Origin: Spirogloea muscicola
Lineage: Eukaryota > Streptophyta > Zygnematophyceae > Spirogloeales > Spirogloeaceae
Assembly: GCA_009602725.1 (NCBI GenBank)
Contig: WELB01000013.1
Span: forward strand, 421,380-485,379
Length of the DNA stretch: 64,000 nucleotides
Reading direction: 5' to 3'
In this document: positions 21,340 to 32,204 of the stretch, in pieces
How the letters are laid out: every line of letters begins with the position of its first letter
Numbering within the stretch: the first letter of the stretch is position 1
Made by a program: the position numbers and the translations under genes
Notes under the pieces: model-generated
What the model was told of the DNA's origin: nothing
Database searches by the model: none
The model's input: the letters and a program-made list of their open reading frames with translations, nothing else

Positions 21340-23763
21340 CGGCGGCTGCGGCGGCGGCGGCGGCAGCGGAGGCAGCGGCGGCGGCGGAGGCCGATACCGG
21401 CGGAAGCGGCGGCGTTGGCGGCGAGGTGGTGGTGCGCGTCGGCAAGGCGCGCGCGCGCTATGTCGTCGACGCCGAGCTGCTGCAGGCGTCGCTCTACTTC
21501 CGCGCGCTGCTCAGGTCCGGCGCCGCCTCGTCCGACTGCCTCAGCGTGGCTTGCTGAAGCAATACTCTGACTTCCCTTCTGACTTGTCATGGGTTCGCGT
21601 CACGTTTCCTCCACTTTCTGCTTCGTTTCACTTTTCACGAACCAACGGAACCTGGGGGCGTAGTGCAATCAGTAGAGCTCGTCCTTTGCGCCTGACAGCA
21701 GCTCAAAGCGAGAAAGGAAGACATGATGAATCTTGACAATTCATATACACAAGTGTATAATATACAGCAGAGGATATACAACTGTACAACACATAGCAGA
21801 GGAAGCACATACATTGTTGCTACACGTCTTGAGTCCCACTATGATTACGACGGCTGCGGAAGCTCCGCCATTAAGCGGCCTGGCGAGGCGTGGCGAGCCG
21901 ATGATGACGCGCATGCAAGTGCCGCTTGGTCGACGTATCTCCAGCAAGCGATGGAACGACGCCGCTGAGGACGGCGGCGGTGGCAAGGACGGGGCCAGCA
22001 GCGGCGGAGCTGGCGCAGAGACGGCGGCAGCAATGGAGGTGACGCTGGACTGCGACGAGGTGGTATTCGACCACGTCCTCCGGCTTCTTCGCTACCGCAG
22101 CCTTCAGGTGCGCACCACGGCTGGTGCCGACTGCATCGGCTCTCAGCTCTGCGTGCCCATGCGGCATTGCCCAACCTCCTGGGCCCCCGCTCAGTGCAGC
22201 TTCCTGGGCCATTGTGTGCTGTTTCTGTTGCTTATCGTCCTTCCAGCTTAGCTCGACTGATGAGCTAGCAGGCCCACGTTCTGCTTGACAAATGCCTTGC
22301 CGCCCTCAACTTGCCGCCTCCTCGTCTGCCCTGTCCTCCCACGCCCTTTCTCAGTCACTGCTAGTTGCTGGCAGAAGCCTTAGCACCTGCTTGGAAACGA
22401 TAGTGGTGTGGGCCCCCTGACACAGAAATTGCAAGCTTACTTACAATTCTCCACGAGCTGCAGCATTGCACAATCTGATACTGTCTGCATGCCACTAATG
22501 GATTTGGCTATGTGCTCATCATGCTGCTAATAGAAGCTGCCAGCGCTGACCAAGGAGGAGGTCTTCTGCCTCACCAAGGAGTTGGACTTTCTTGGCATTG
22601 ATGTTGATGGCCCAACATTTGCTGCAGCCACTGGGGTGACTGTGCAGGTGCGTCATTTCCAATGAGCCCCTGATGCTGAAAGTCATGGCCTGGTTTCTGG
22701 AGCCAGATTGACTCTTCTGTCGTCCACAAGCCAAGTGCTGTCAGCTATATTGTCCCTCCAGGTCCAAGACTTATCCTAGTATGTGATCCTTGATTATTTC
22801 AGGAACTTTCAGTGGACGCCTTGCAGCTTCCAAGCGACTTGGCGGACCCCACCATGCTCGTCAGCATAAGGTCCTGTTGTCATCTCGATGGTATCAGTGC
22901 AACATTCATGATCGCCTCGTGCAGTCTAATGCCAAGTTCTTTACACATGGCTGAACTCTGTCACTGTGATTCAAACCCTGGCTGATATTTTCTCATCCTT
23001 TACCGTGTGAGGTCAGGGACGACGATGCAGAGTACTGCAACAAGGCTGACAACAATGGCGTGAAAGTGAGCCTGCATCACTGCTACGCTTTCTGCTCGTG
23101 CCCAGAGAACTGCCTGTCAGAGCCCCGAAAGGCGCCACTGCTCACCAAGATTGTGCTGGAGGCACTGGCCGACTTTGACGAGCAGCACCATGAGCACTGT
23201 GAATGGGCATCTGAGATCCTGAACTCTGTCGCCGGGTAAGTTTCCACCAGGCAAAAGTGCTCCTCAGCCCGTACATGTGATTACCACGCCCATGTGCTTG
23301 TTCTCTAGGCTGAAAGGGAGCCTCTAATCTCAGGAGAGCTGTGAAACCTTGTTCTACTGCAGAGATGGGTATTCTGTTTGGCAAGACTGTCCCTCGCTGC
23401 TTGTCACTGTCCCAGGTATGTTGTTGTGACCGGCATGTTGTCCCAGTCTCTTGACTTTATCTCACTCAGAGGGATCTATGTTGACAAGAAAGGTCCCTAT
23501 TATACTGTAGGTTGAGTGCCATATTAAGCTGGTCTCACTGTTGAACTCATATAGCATGTGTGTGCACTCCCTTGCCAGTTCCAGGGCTCTACTGCCCATC
23601 CTGTCTGAGCCCAAGCGCCAACTGGGCGCTCAATCTAAGCTGGCGTCATGCATTCTGCTCCAATTGCAAAGCTCGCCTTCTTGAGGACAAAGCATTGCCG
23701 CGACTCACGCTTGCTGCTGTGGCCAGGGCGAGGGCATGTATATCAGAGCAAATGGCCAAATAA
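21303..23763 (+). CDS. BTB (KCTD-like T1) protein with Cys/His-rich C-terminus
   Basis: Exons in phase: about 21303-21514 (carries an N and a T-run), 21945-22107, 22534-22647, 22803-22870, 23017-23235, 23363-23415, 23579-23763 (TAA). The first two encode a BTB/T1-like fold: VVVRVGKARARYVVDAELL, SLYFRALL, VTLDCDEVVFDHVLRLLRY, then LTKEEVFCLTKELDFLGI. BTB domains of this type oligomerise and often recruit CUL3. The C-terminal half is rich in paired Cys and His (EYCNK, HHCYAFCSCPENC, EHCEWA, LYCPSC, FCSNCKARL), suggesting zinc binding. I do not recognise the C-terminal family. The start ATG at 21303 is followed at once by an N and about 30 T bases in an otherwise GC-rich exon, so the N-terminus cannot be trusted. 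Confidence 0.65.
21308..21340. other. N plus poly-T run inside a GC-rich coding exon
   Basis: A single N followed by about 32 T bases sits between atgag and cggcggctgcggcgg. No neighbouring sequence resembles it. It would encode polyphenylalanine. An assembly patch at a GCC-type repeat is likelier than real sequence. Confidence 0.8.
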
Positions 23764-24231
23764 AGACATCACAGGAGTAGGTGCCATGTTCTAGACTTGT
23801 AAGGTTTCCATCTTGCAACTAGAACCGTAACATCAAAGCCTTTACAGCTGATTTCATTGGTCTGTGTTAGTCACAGCACTACTAGTACAACGTGCAGTAC
23901 AATTTTGTCATGTCCATGTGGACACAAATTCTGTAGACAGCTCTGATTCATGCCAAGACTATAAGAGTCAGAGTAACAACATGAAGATAGCAGGAAGGCC
24001 TGGAAGGCAGGCTTTGAGCGGCCGCCTTATCTTACAGGTCTGTCGCCACCGACAGGACCCAACTTGGACAGAGTGCCAGGACCTGTAAGCCTCATGGTTG
24101 CATGGGATGCTTGTGCTGGTTTGAGGATTGGTTCCTGGGAAGGCAAGCGAAGCAAGCATGGCCAAATCATGCTTCCATGGCTTGCTGAAGGGCAAGGCTT
24201 AGATGACAGCAATTTAGAAGTCGACTTACCA
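23764..24231. other. Convergent 3' intergenic region (BTB / TMEM186-like)
   Basis: About 470 bases between two convergent stop codons. No exon or repeat was recognised. It should contain both 3' UTRs. Confidence 0.6.
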
Positions 24232-26786
24232 TTATAAAGGCAGGTCAACAGTGGTGGTAATCTGCTTCAGATTCTGCACACCGTGTTGAGGATAACGAGG
24301 ACTATGACAGTATTGGTGGTGAAGTGATGCGCAGCCAATTACAGTCCCGCATACCTCATCAGCAAGCAAGGTGCCAGTTAGCAAGCGAAGAAGGCGAATC
24401 TTGTCGACGAGGATCCCATGTCGCAGGCTTATGATGAACTGCCTGTGATTGATAACTGCACACAATGTGTGGCATGCAGTTCATCAACTTAATGCCTCAT
24501 TCGGTATAGCAGCTGCCTCAGAAGGACACTGCTCAATGAATCCCGTTGACACAGATGCCTCCATGATTAGCATGCGAATGGAAATGCCATAAACTAATGT
24601 CACAGATTGGTAGATAGTCAGCCACTGTGCAGAAGGTGCGCAGGCCACGTGACACATTCATGAGCACATCTGTAAGCAGCTGCAATGTCTGAAACTAGAT
24701 AATATTCTAGATGAGGTGCAGACTTTGCAAGTTGACTGACCATCCAAAGGTAGAAGCAGCTGCTGCACAGCCTGCCTGAGCCCCTCACTATTAAGCCCCT
24801 TCAGAGGGGGAACTACATTGCTGTAGCGGTGTCAAAGGAAGCATTGGAGTATTTCAGCTTGTTGAAACCCTGGTGGCATCTGTATTCTCCAACCACGCCC
24901 AGCCTTACAGATGAGATGGATAAGTGAGCCGGCAAGCATACCTTAGATCGACAACCAAGTCCTGCAGGTACCAGGCCCAGGCTTGCAGATCAAGCCAAGC
25001 TCTGTTTATCTTTGCGCAGCATAATGCAGGTCGGTGAGACCATAGGTCCAACTGGCAGGCTAGATGTGGTACGTCCAGTTGACCTACATGATGTTGGTGA
25101 CACGTAGCTAGATGGCGAGCGAAGGACATAGCGCAATGTAATACCTAAGGTGTGATGGAAGACATGACAATGAAGGACAACAACATGAAGCTGCGGACTA
25201 AGCTGTTCCGAACGCAGTGTCTTGCTATAATATTGACGTTGAGGGTGGACGTCCACCTCTCGATTTCCCCAGAAGTTGAGGGTGCTTATGCGTACTTGTG
25301 GTCGATCTGATGGCAACACAGCTAGCTCTCCAATGTACCTGCAAGTCCACAGAGTAAGCATCAAAACGCATGCATACCCAGCAAGTACAGTTAACCTAAG
25401 TGAAAGGTGGATTCAGCAGTACGCTTGGGAAAGCTGCAGATTGAGAGCTGCTGCAGAGCAGGTTGATTAGGTGTCGTCCTGCAACCCAGTGCTTACGTCT
25501 GTGTTTCTGTGAAGCTGAAGTATTCACATTATTGACAACATCATTACGTCTTGTGCTACAAGGCCCTTGAGATAGATAGTGGAGTGAGCAGCACTTTGCA
25601 CGGCTGCTAGAAGACATATTGCCAGGACTAGCACTCCCTGGTGTTGGTGCTTTAAGAAAGGACTTACCAACAAGAACCACCACTTGCCTTATAGCAGAGG
25701 CATGTTACTGGATGATATTTCTTGCTACATCTTCTATAAGGTATTTGACAGCTAACCTGCGAGAGTAGTACCAAAGAGCACCTGAGGCAGCCAGCGCTCC
25801 GCCTGAGACGGCGCCGACAGCAGCAAGCGTGGCCAGCGGCAGGCTGCCCTGTATGACGTGCGAGAGCAGCCAAAGGGGGCACAGCCAGCACAAATTAAAC
25901 ACAGCTGAGAACCCACAGGGCTGCAGCAGGCCATAACGCTATCACGACACTTCAACCTCCTCAGGACATATACAAACGGGCACAGACAGCCCCGTAGCTG
26001 ACAAGAGGTATAAGCAGACTAAGGATGAGGTGACAAGATCCTCGGGCAACTGCATTTGCACAGGCAGTCACTCCCAGCATAGCCAGAGTTGCATCAAAGT
26101 TGCCTCCCCACCAAACAGAAACGTAAGCAGAGCAAGGAACTGGAGCCAAATCAGCTAGATCTCAAACCCTGATAGTGGGGTTTTGTGGATGAGATGGTAG
26201 GCCCCAAAATTGAGAGCCGTTTATGGTAGGTTTGTAGCGCACCCCACTCGTGTACTGCGCGATGGGCAGAGCGAGCCCGGCAACGCCCATCAGCTGGAGG
26301 ACTTTGAATCTGGCAAAATCTCACAAAAGCCCACCACCAAGCAGAAGACGGCTTTGGTCAGAGAGGGCGGCATATCGGCGAAATGGCCGTCAGCACTGCC
26401 GGTTCGGGAGGAGGTGAGAGCCTGGCGACAGCAAGGTGTATGGGGTTATCCAGAGCCACCGCCAATGCTGGACACCTTGACGGCAGGTCTGAGCCCGTCG
26501 TCGCACTCGACAGGTCGTGGCGCAGCCAGACCTAACGGCGCCGCCGCAACGGCCGGGCGGGGAAAGCCGCGTCCAGAGCGCTGCCGTCAACGAGCAGACT
26601 GCTCAGCACAGAGCCGCCGGAGGCGGCGCACCTCACGGCGACGCGCAGGACCCGAATCCAGCGGCCGCGATACAGGACGAGGGGCCTCCCTGCCGGCGCC
26701 GCGTCAGTTTCGGCGGCGGCGCCCGGCCGACCATGGCCAGCCGCAGCCGCCGCGAAGGGCCTGCCGATGAACCGCGGCAACGGCAA
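24232..26786 (-). CDS. TMEM186: TMEM186-like mitochondrial inner-membrane protein (complex I assembly family)
   Basis: Minus exons: first exon to 26632 (5' limit unclear, at least 26786), 26309-26243, 25848-25757, 25338-25257, 24961-24942, 24820-24741, 24455-24355, 24273-24232 (TAA). The chain reads LVLYRGRWIRVLRVAVR, FKVLQLMGVAGLALPIAQY, then a small-residue membrane segment (TLAAVGAVSGGALAASGALW) ending YYSRRYIGEL, RISTLNFWGNRE, NVVPPLKGLN and QFIISLRHGILVDKIRLLRL. The FWGNR block and the double-membrane layout match TMEM186, which in animals belongs to the mitochondrial complex I assembly complex. Phases agree at every junction from exon 1 on. Exon 5 is only 20 bases. No in-frame ATG is visible in exon 1, so an upstream exon or a frame error at the GCC-rich stretch is likely. 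Function in this organism is inferred. Confidence 0.75.
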
Positions 26787-26899
26787 TGGGGGCGGCAGCG
26801 GTGGCGACGGCGGCAGCGGCCGCGGCGGCGGCGGCGGGCTGCAGCGCCGCGGCCGCGCCGCGCCACATGGCCCTACACCCCGCGGGCTTCACGGCGGGG

Positions 26900-27472
26900 A
26901 GCCCGGCGAGGTGGCGATGACGGACCTGGCGTCAGCGTCGCCCTGGTGAGTGACGCTGGCGCTGACGCAGCGAAGGGGTGCACGGCCCACGGGGCCCCGC
27001 CGCCTGCACCTCACCGCTGATAGGCGGCTCTCTGTATCTTATTGGTAACTTCTCGCTGGACCCCCTATGAGCCGCTCAACGGCTGGGCGTCGTCAAGCCA
27101 CGATCGTCAGAAGGCAGCTAACCTGCGCAGCTGGGACTCTGCACGGATTGCTTCGCTAACATCTCGGTAAGCAGGGGGGGCCACGACGGCATCCCCGGCG
27201 CACGTGGTCGCCAGGAATCTCGCGGGATGCTGCCGGGCCCCGGGCCGAAGCGGGCGGAAGCCGTGGCGCCGCGCCCTCGTCCGGGGGCGGACCATGCCGC
27301 CGCCGTAAGGAGCCTCCGAGCACGTTCGAGGATGGCGTCCGCAGCGGCGCACCGTCGGCACCACATGTGCCGGGGCACAGCGAGGCGCGCTTCTCCCGTA
27401 CCCCCCGTGCTCGACCAGCTTGGCAATCCCCGAAGGCTCCTGACTATTGCCGCCGCCGCCGCCGCCGCCATT

Positions 27473-27510
<38 letters not shown>

Positions 27511-27775
27511 CGCTCTTGAAGTGGCCGCTCAGTTCTGCGACAGGAATCTCGCCATCTCTCGACGCCGCTTCCGTCGGCGACGGTGACGTGGAAAGCTTGG
27601 ACGGAAAGGAGTTGCAGGAATTGCCCGCCGCACAGGGCCGCGTTGGAGCAGCCTCCGCCCTTAGTCGCCGGCTCGTCGGGTGCTCGCTCAGCCGTCGTGG
27701 AACGCTGCCCGGGTCGTCAGGGCCAGCTCGAAGGACGGTCAAGGCCCCCGCAGGAGTGGGTCCCCACCTGGGGCA
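26900..27775. other. Divergent upstream region, GC-rich
   Basis: It lies between the first TMEM186-like exon and the hydrolase start. It contains a (CCG)n tract at about 27448-27510. A long minus-strand frame (27742-27107) is open but looks like a by-product of high GC content. Promoters of both genes should lie here. Nothing more specific is visible. Confidence 0.45.
27448..27511. repeat. (CCG)n microsatellite
   Basis: Two GCC/CCG runs interrupted by ATT occupy this interval upstream of the hydrolase gene. Confidence 0.9.
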
Positions 27776-30207
27776 ATGGTCGCTGTTGAGGCCCCGACGC
27801 CTCTGAGCAGCTCGTTCCCGTTCCTCAAGCTGGCACTGTCCAGCACTCTCAGCGCCATGCTCACGCTTCTGAAGGCCAGCAGCGTCCTCGCCAGCCTCCT
27901 CGCCTCCGTGGGCTTGCCGACCGGCAAGAAGGCGCCACGGCCCCGCACAATCGCCTGCAAGGCATCACAGAGCAGGCAGGAGCACTCGCAGAAGCTTATC
28001 AGGTCGCTCTCCGACCTGTCCGAGGAGCTCAAGGACAACGTCTACAGCGCAGCGCCATTCACAAACCTACGGGGCCAAAGAATATTCACACAGTCCTGGC
28101 TACCTGCCGGGGGAGGCGGCATAAGGTGACCCACATCGACTGCCCCTGCAAGGGGTAGGAGATAGCTGCCACTTCGTAGAGCTTCTGTTTTCACGTTCTG
28201 TCCAGCTTACATGCGCCACAGTAGCCAAGGGCCGAGCTGATAGATCATCACTTGAGCAAGAGTTGGACGCGTTTCGCTTTCTTGTCATCAGGAGTGAGGT
28301 ATTCCTAAGTATGTGATGTGAAGTTGATTGGTCACAATGATGTTCTCCGGCTGTTGAAGTGATCTCACAGATTGCGGAACGATGTGCAGGGCGCTTGTCC
28401 TGGTGATTCACGGCCTGAATGAGCACGGCGGCCGATATGCAGCCTTTGCAAAGGCCTTGAATGTGCAGGGATTTGGGGTTTTTGCGCTTGACTGGATAGG
28501 TGAGGAGCATGCTATGGGCCCTTGGGTCTTGCCATTGGCCCTATGAATGACACTGCAGCAATGAGCATTTCCACGCTGTCATTAGCCACAAATCTATCTG
28601 GAAGGGTTTCTGGTTCTTGCTTTCATTGGCGAGGCCTCTAGAAGCCTGCTATTAATTCGTCAAGGATTCTTGTGGAAATTGCACAAATCTACCAACATCT
28701 GCAACCTGCATTTTCTCATCAGAGCTCTATGCTATTGACCCTTTTGCCACCTCGCTACTTGAGGTTGCAAAGTGTGACAAATGCAGTGGAGCTTATCATG
28801 TGTTGTCAATTGGCCCGTAGGTCATGGAGGAAGCGACGGCTTGCATGGGTATGTTGAGCGGCTGGAGTATGTCATCGACGACGTGGTGAGCCATTGCTAC
28901 TGCTGCTATCCACAGCAACTATAGGGCTTGCTGGTGGTTGTCAAGTCGAGTCGCGCTTGCCACTGCGTTGTTTTTTGGTACTGCTTGTCATCTGAGAGCC
29001 TTCTCCTTGATCTTACAGAGGACGTATCTGAAGATGGTCTCAACAAACCACCCGAATGTGCCCTGCTTTCTGTTTGGTCATTCTACGGGTGGAGCCATTG
29101 CCCTCCAGGTACAGGGTTGGACAGATTCGCTTACCTTTCACCCTGCTTTCAGAGGCTTGGCAAATTGTTGCCTGTCAGAGAGCAAGGCTACTACCTTGCT
29201 GCTTGTCATCCACAAATTTTTCAGAAGTGTTACACAAGGCTTTGGATTTCAGCACCTTTTGCGAGATGAGAGAGAGAGAGGGGAGGGAGGGAGGGAGGGA
29301 GGGAGGGAGGGNACGGAAGCATGCATTAGCTGCATGTATGCCTTTGTCAAGCTGGGTGTGGGGGGGGGAAGAGGCCAAAGGAGGCAGGGAGGGAGGGAGG
29401 GAGGGAGGGAGGGAGGGAGGGAGGTGCTTAGGCAGCCATGCTTGTCGTGCTGCTGGCCTGTTGTTGACAGCTGTACCTCTGTGTGATGCCAGGTGGCTGC
29501 ACTCGTAGCCAACAAGAGCCCGCTGGCTGGTCTCGTGCTCACGTCCCCAGCCATCATGGTCAACCAGCCGGCAGCCATCCTCTCGGTATGGAAGTTCACC
29601 CAGTCTCGCCTCCCTGTTCATAAGCAGTAGACGACTCTTACGTTTTGTGTCAGTGGTTTGCCTTATGATGTCAGCGGATGTCATTGTATGTCAATTCGAA
29701 GTTCTGCTTCCTTGGCTACGTCGCTGCAAGCCTTGCTGTTGGGCTCTGTCCAATCATTCACCGACATGGATTTGTGGCTGTGCTGTTGGGTGGCAGCTCC
29801 TGGCACCCATTGGTTCAGCGCTGGTGCCCATGTTCCAGGTGTCAGCAGCTGGCGGGCCGGCTATCAAGGTCTCACGAGACCCTGCAGCGTTGGTGGCAAA
29901 GTATGGTGACCCGCTGGTGTACACGGGCGGCATGCGGGCACGCACTGGGCAGGAAATTCTGCAGCTTACGGCGGCGCTGCGGCGTAGCTTGCACTCTGTG
30001 ACGACGCCGTTTATGGTGCTGCACGGTACAGAAGATCGGCTGTGTTTGCCGGCGGGCTCGGTGGCACTTCACCAGTGCGCCGCCTCTCCAGCTAAAGAGC
30101 TCAAGCTGTATGATGGCTTGTTGCACGACCTGCTCTTCGAGCCTGAGAAAGAGGCAATCATGGCAGACATTGTTGAGTGGATAAACCGGCGGCTCGCCGC
30201 CTCCTGA
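27776..30207 (+). CDS. Monoacylglycerol-lipase-like alpha/beta hydrolase
   Basis: Six exons: 27776-28125, 28390-28499, 28821-28885, 29019-29108, 29493-29585, 29797-30207 (TGA), 372 residues. After a ~110-residue N-terminal extension come FTNLRGQRIFTQSW, VLVIHGLNEHGGRYAAFAKA, ALDWIGHGGSDGLHGYVE, the nucleophile elbow FGHSTGGAIAL, LVLTSPAI, FMVLHGTEDRLC and LLHDLLFEPEK. These supply the Ser (GHSTG), Asp and His of the triad in the order typical of plant MAGL-like lysophospholipase/esterases, which cleave monoacylglycerols or related esters. The N-terminal extension is Ser/Leu-rich and could be an organelle-targeting signal. ATG 27776 was chosen because it starts the conserved frame, and 27857 is an alternative. 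Intron 4 holds two (GGGA)n tracts and an N. The exact substrate cannot be told. Confidence 0.87.
29280..29424. repeat. Two (GGGA)n tracts with an N in an intron
   Basis: Runs of gggagggagg at about 29281-29311 and 29387-29424 lie in intron 4 of the hydrolase gene. Position 29312 is N. The motif is the same as at the window start (1-70). Confidence 0.92.
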
Positions 30208-32160
30208 TCAACAGACATACACCATACTTGATGGCGTGCATTATGCCGTTTTTGCAGCAAGCACCCTCGCACCCTCTTGTGACATTGTAATTGCATCACA
30301 AGCACTAAGAATCAAGGAGGAGAGTAGTGGCTGCAGTTGCGTCTGCAGTCATTGGCAGATGAGTGGCTCCCAAGCCGGAGCTCCCGAAGCTTGGAAAGCT
30401 GCAACTTCTTGAGCTGCATCCTGTAATGTGTAATTATCGGCAGTAGAATGCTGGTATGCCCATAAGGTAAGAAAGGATCCGAGTAAGCAGGGTATTAGTT
30501 TGGCAGGGCCAGGAAGGCTGTGACTATCCGAGCCGACGGTGAGGTTTGGAGCACAAGGTCGCTTTGAACGTGTTCGGACATGGCGTCGACTATTGCCATA
30601 CATGGAGAGAAGGCGCGCGGTGCGCATGAAATTGAAAGGGAGGCCAATTCTAGCCTTACAATACATAGGGTTGGGTAGGTGGGGGCGGGAGGAACCGAGA
30701 ATGAAGTGATCGCCCATAGAGGATCGCAGGCTGGCAACGATGCTAGCCGAGTGCGTGGTAGAGAAGAAGTGGCACTTCCAATGGGGGCAAGAGAGCAAGC
30801 GCGGCCAGATTAACTGGTGGCTGGGAGAGGCCAGCCCAAAAGAATGGACAAGGTCTGAAGGAGTCGGAGTGCTAAGGACTGAGGGCTGTGAAAAGCCAGC
30901 CCGAAGAAGAATTGACAAAGGTTCGAAGGGGCCAGATGAGGAGGGGCCCAAAAAGCGCTAAGCAGCTACGAAGGGGCCTGAAGATGCTTTTGTCAGAACG
31001 GGGGAGGATGGACCACTCAGTAGTTACGAGTGAGGAGCCTCAAATGCGACAGACTAGCCGCCGAGAGCAGGCGAGCGGTGCGCATGAAATGAAACGGGAG
31101 ACCAATCCAAACCAATACATTGTTCAGGATGAGAGAGGGCGCGCGCGGTGCGCATGATATTGAAAGGGAGGCCAATTCTAGCTGCCATGGCGTTTTAGGC
31201 CCCTCCGTCATTTGGCCCCTTCGAACCTCTGTCAGTTCTTTTCGGGCTGGCTTTTCACTGGCTAAGGGGGACACTAAATATCCCCGAGTGAGCACGTGCA
31301 TATCTGACGACATCAGGATGGGAAGCGGCACTCTTCTCTATGAGCGCGCACTTCTTCTATAGGCGAGCACTTTCTTGCCTTCGGCGCCAAATGGCTTGAC
31401 CTGCTTCACCGCCTTGCGCGGCGAGCAGCGGCCCGCCGCCACGGGCAGCAGGGCTAGGGGACCCGCTTCCAGGAACCCAGTCTCTCTGACCTGAGGCTGC
31501 TCAGCAGGGGTTACTGAGTGCTTCGTAGCTGCTTCGTTTCTTTTCTGTGCTTGTTGTTCTTTGTACTTCCCCTGGCCCCTTCTCGTCCTTTGTTCATTCT
31601 TTTCTGGGCTGGCTTTTTCTTCTTCTTCTTCTTTTCCAGCCCCTATCCTCAATGGGCGAGCCCTTCTTCTTCGAGCAGCCTGGCTTCAATGTCGCCGGGT
31701 CCCTCGCCCAAGTCTTCGGAGAGAAGAGTGCGAGAAGGGCTCGCCCATTGAGGATAGGGGCTGGAAAAAGCCAGCCCAGAAAAGAATGAACAAAAAACAA
31801 GTCTTCTGGATGCGCTTGGCCATCTCTTTGCAGCGGTCCCAGCTTTCGCGGTCCACTTGCGCGCAGGCCGCGCTTTGGCGGCTGCCTCCGGCTTCCGTCA
31901 GGGCGACGTCTTCCCGCCTGCTCGCTATTCAGATTTGCATCTACTGACTAGAGGTTACTGAGAGTCGAAAAAGCAGAAGTGGCTCTCCCAATCGGGGCAA
32001 GGGCTGTGAGAAGCCAGCCCGAAAAGCCCGAGAGTCCGCTTGCTGCTGTCTCAGTCCTTAGCACACCGGCTCCTTCAGACCTTGTCCATTCCTTTTGGGC
32101 TGGCCTCTCCCAGCCACCAGTTAATCTGGCCGCGCTTGCTCCTTTCTTCTAATGGGCGTC
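30208..32160. mobile_element. Scrambled block of LINE 3' fragments and hairpin modules
   Basis: At least five pieces in both orientations are visible. On the minus strand are atgaaattgaaagggaggcc copies (about 30627, 31151), module chains (30740-30970) and actcagtagttacgagtgag UTR starts (31013). On the plus strand, about 31400-31660 carries UTR type B with gggctggctttttc and cctatcctcaatgggcgagc, and about 31800-31965 reads a coding tail followed by ctgactagaggttactgag. An inverted repeat of about 88 bases (30794-30880 against 32053-32140, word gcaagcgcggccagattaac) brackets most of the block. Nested insertion and fold-back rearrangement explain it best. Nothing here is intact. Confidence 0.75.
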
Positions 32161-32204
32161 CAGTGTAGTGGGAGCCACGGTGGCGCCGCAATGGTGGCAA
32201 CGAT

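Noticed and set aside
21655-21720. tRNA-like start (gggggcgtagtgcaatcagtagagc) in the BTB intron
   Set aside because: The D-stem does not pair properly and no GGTTCGA-type B box or acceptor-stem partner follows within tRNA length.
27107-27742. Long open frame on the minus strand upstream of the hydrolase
   Set aside because: High GC content keeps stop codons rare on all frames here. The predicted chain is low-complexity with no family likeness and overlaps a (CCG)n tract.
29280-29424. GGGA tracts as part of a coding exon of the hydrolase
   Set aside because: The tract lies between a good donor (29109) and a good acceptor (29492), and its translation is Gly/Arg/Glu simple sequence.
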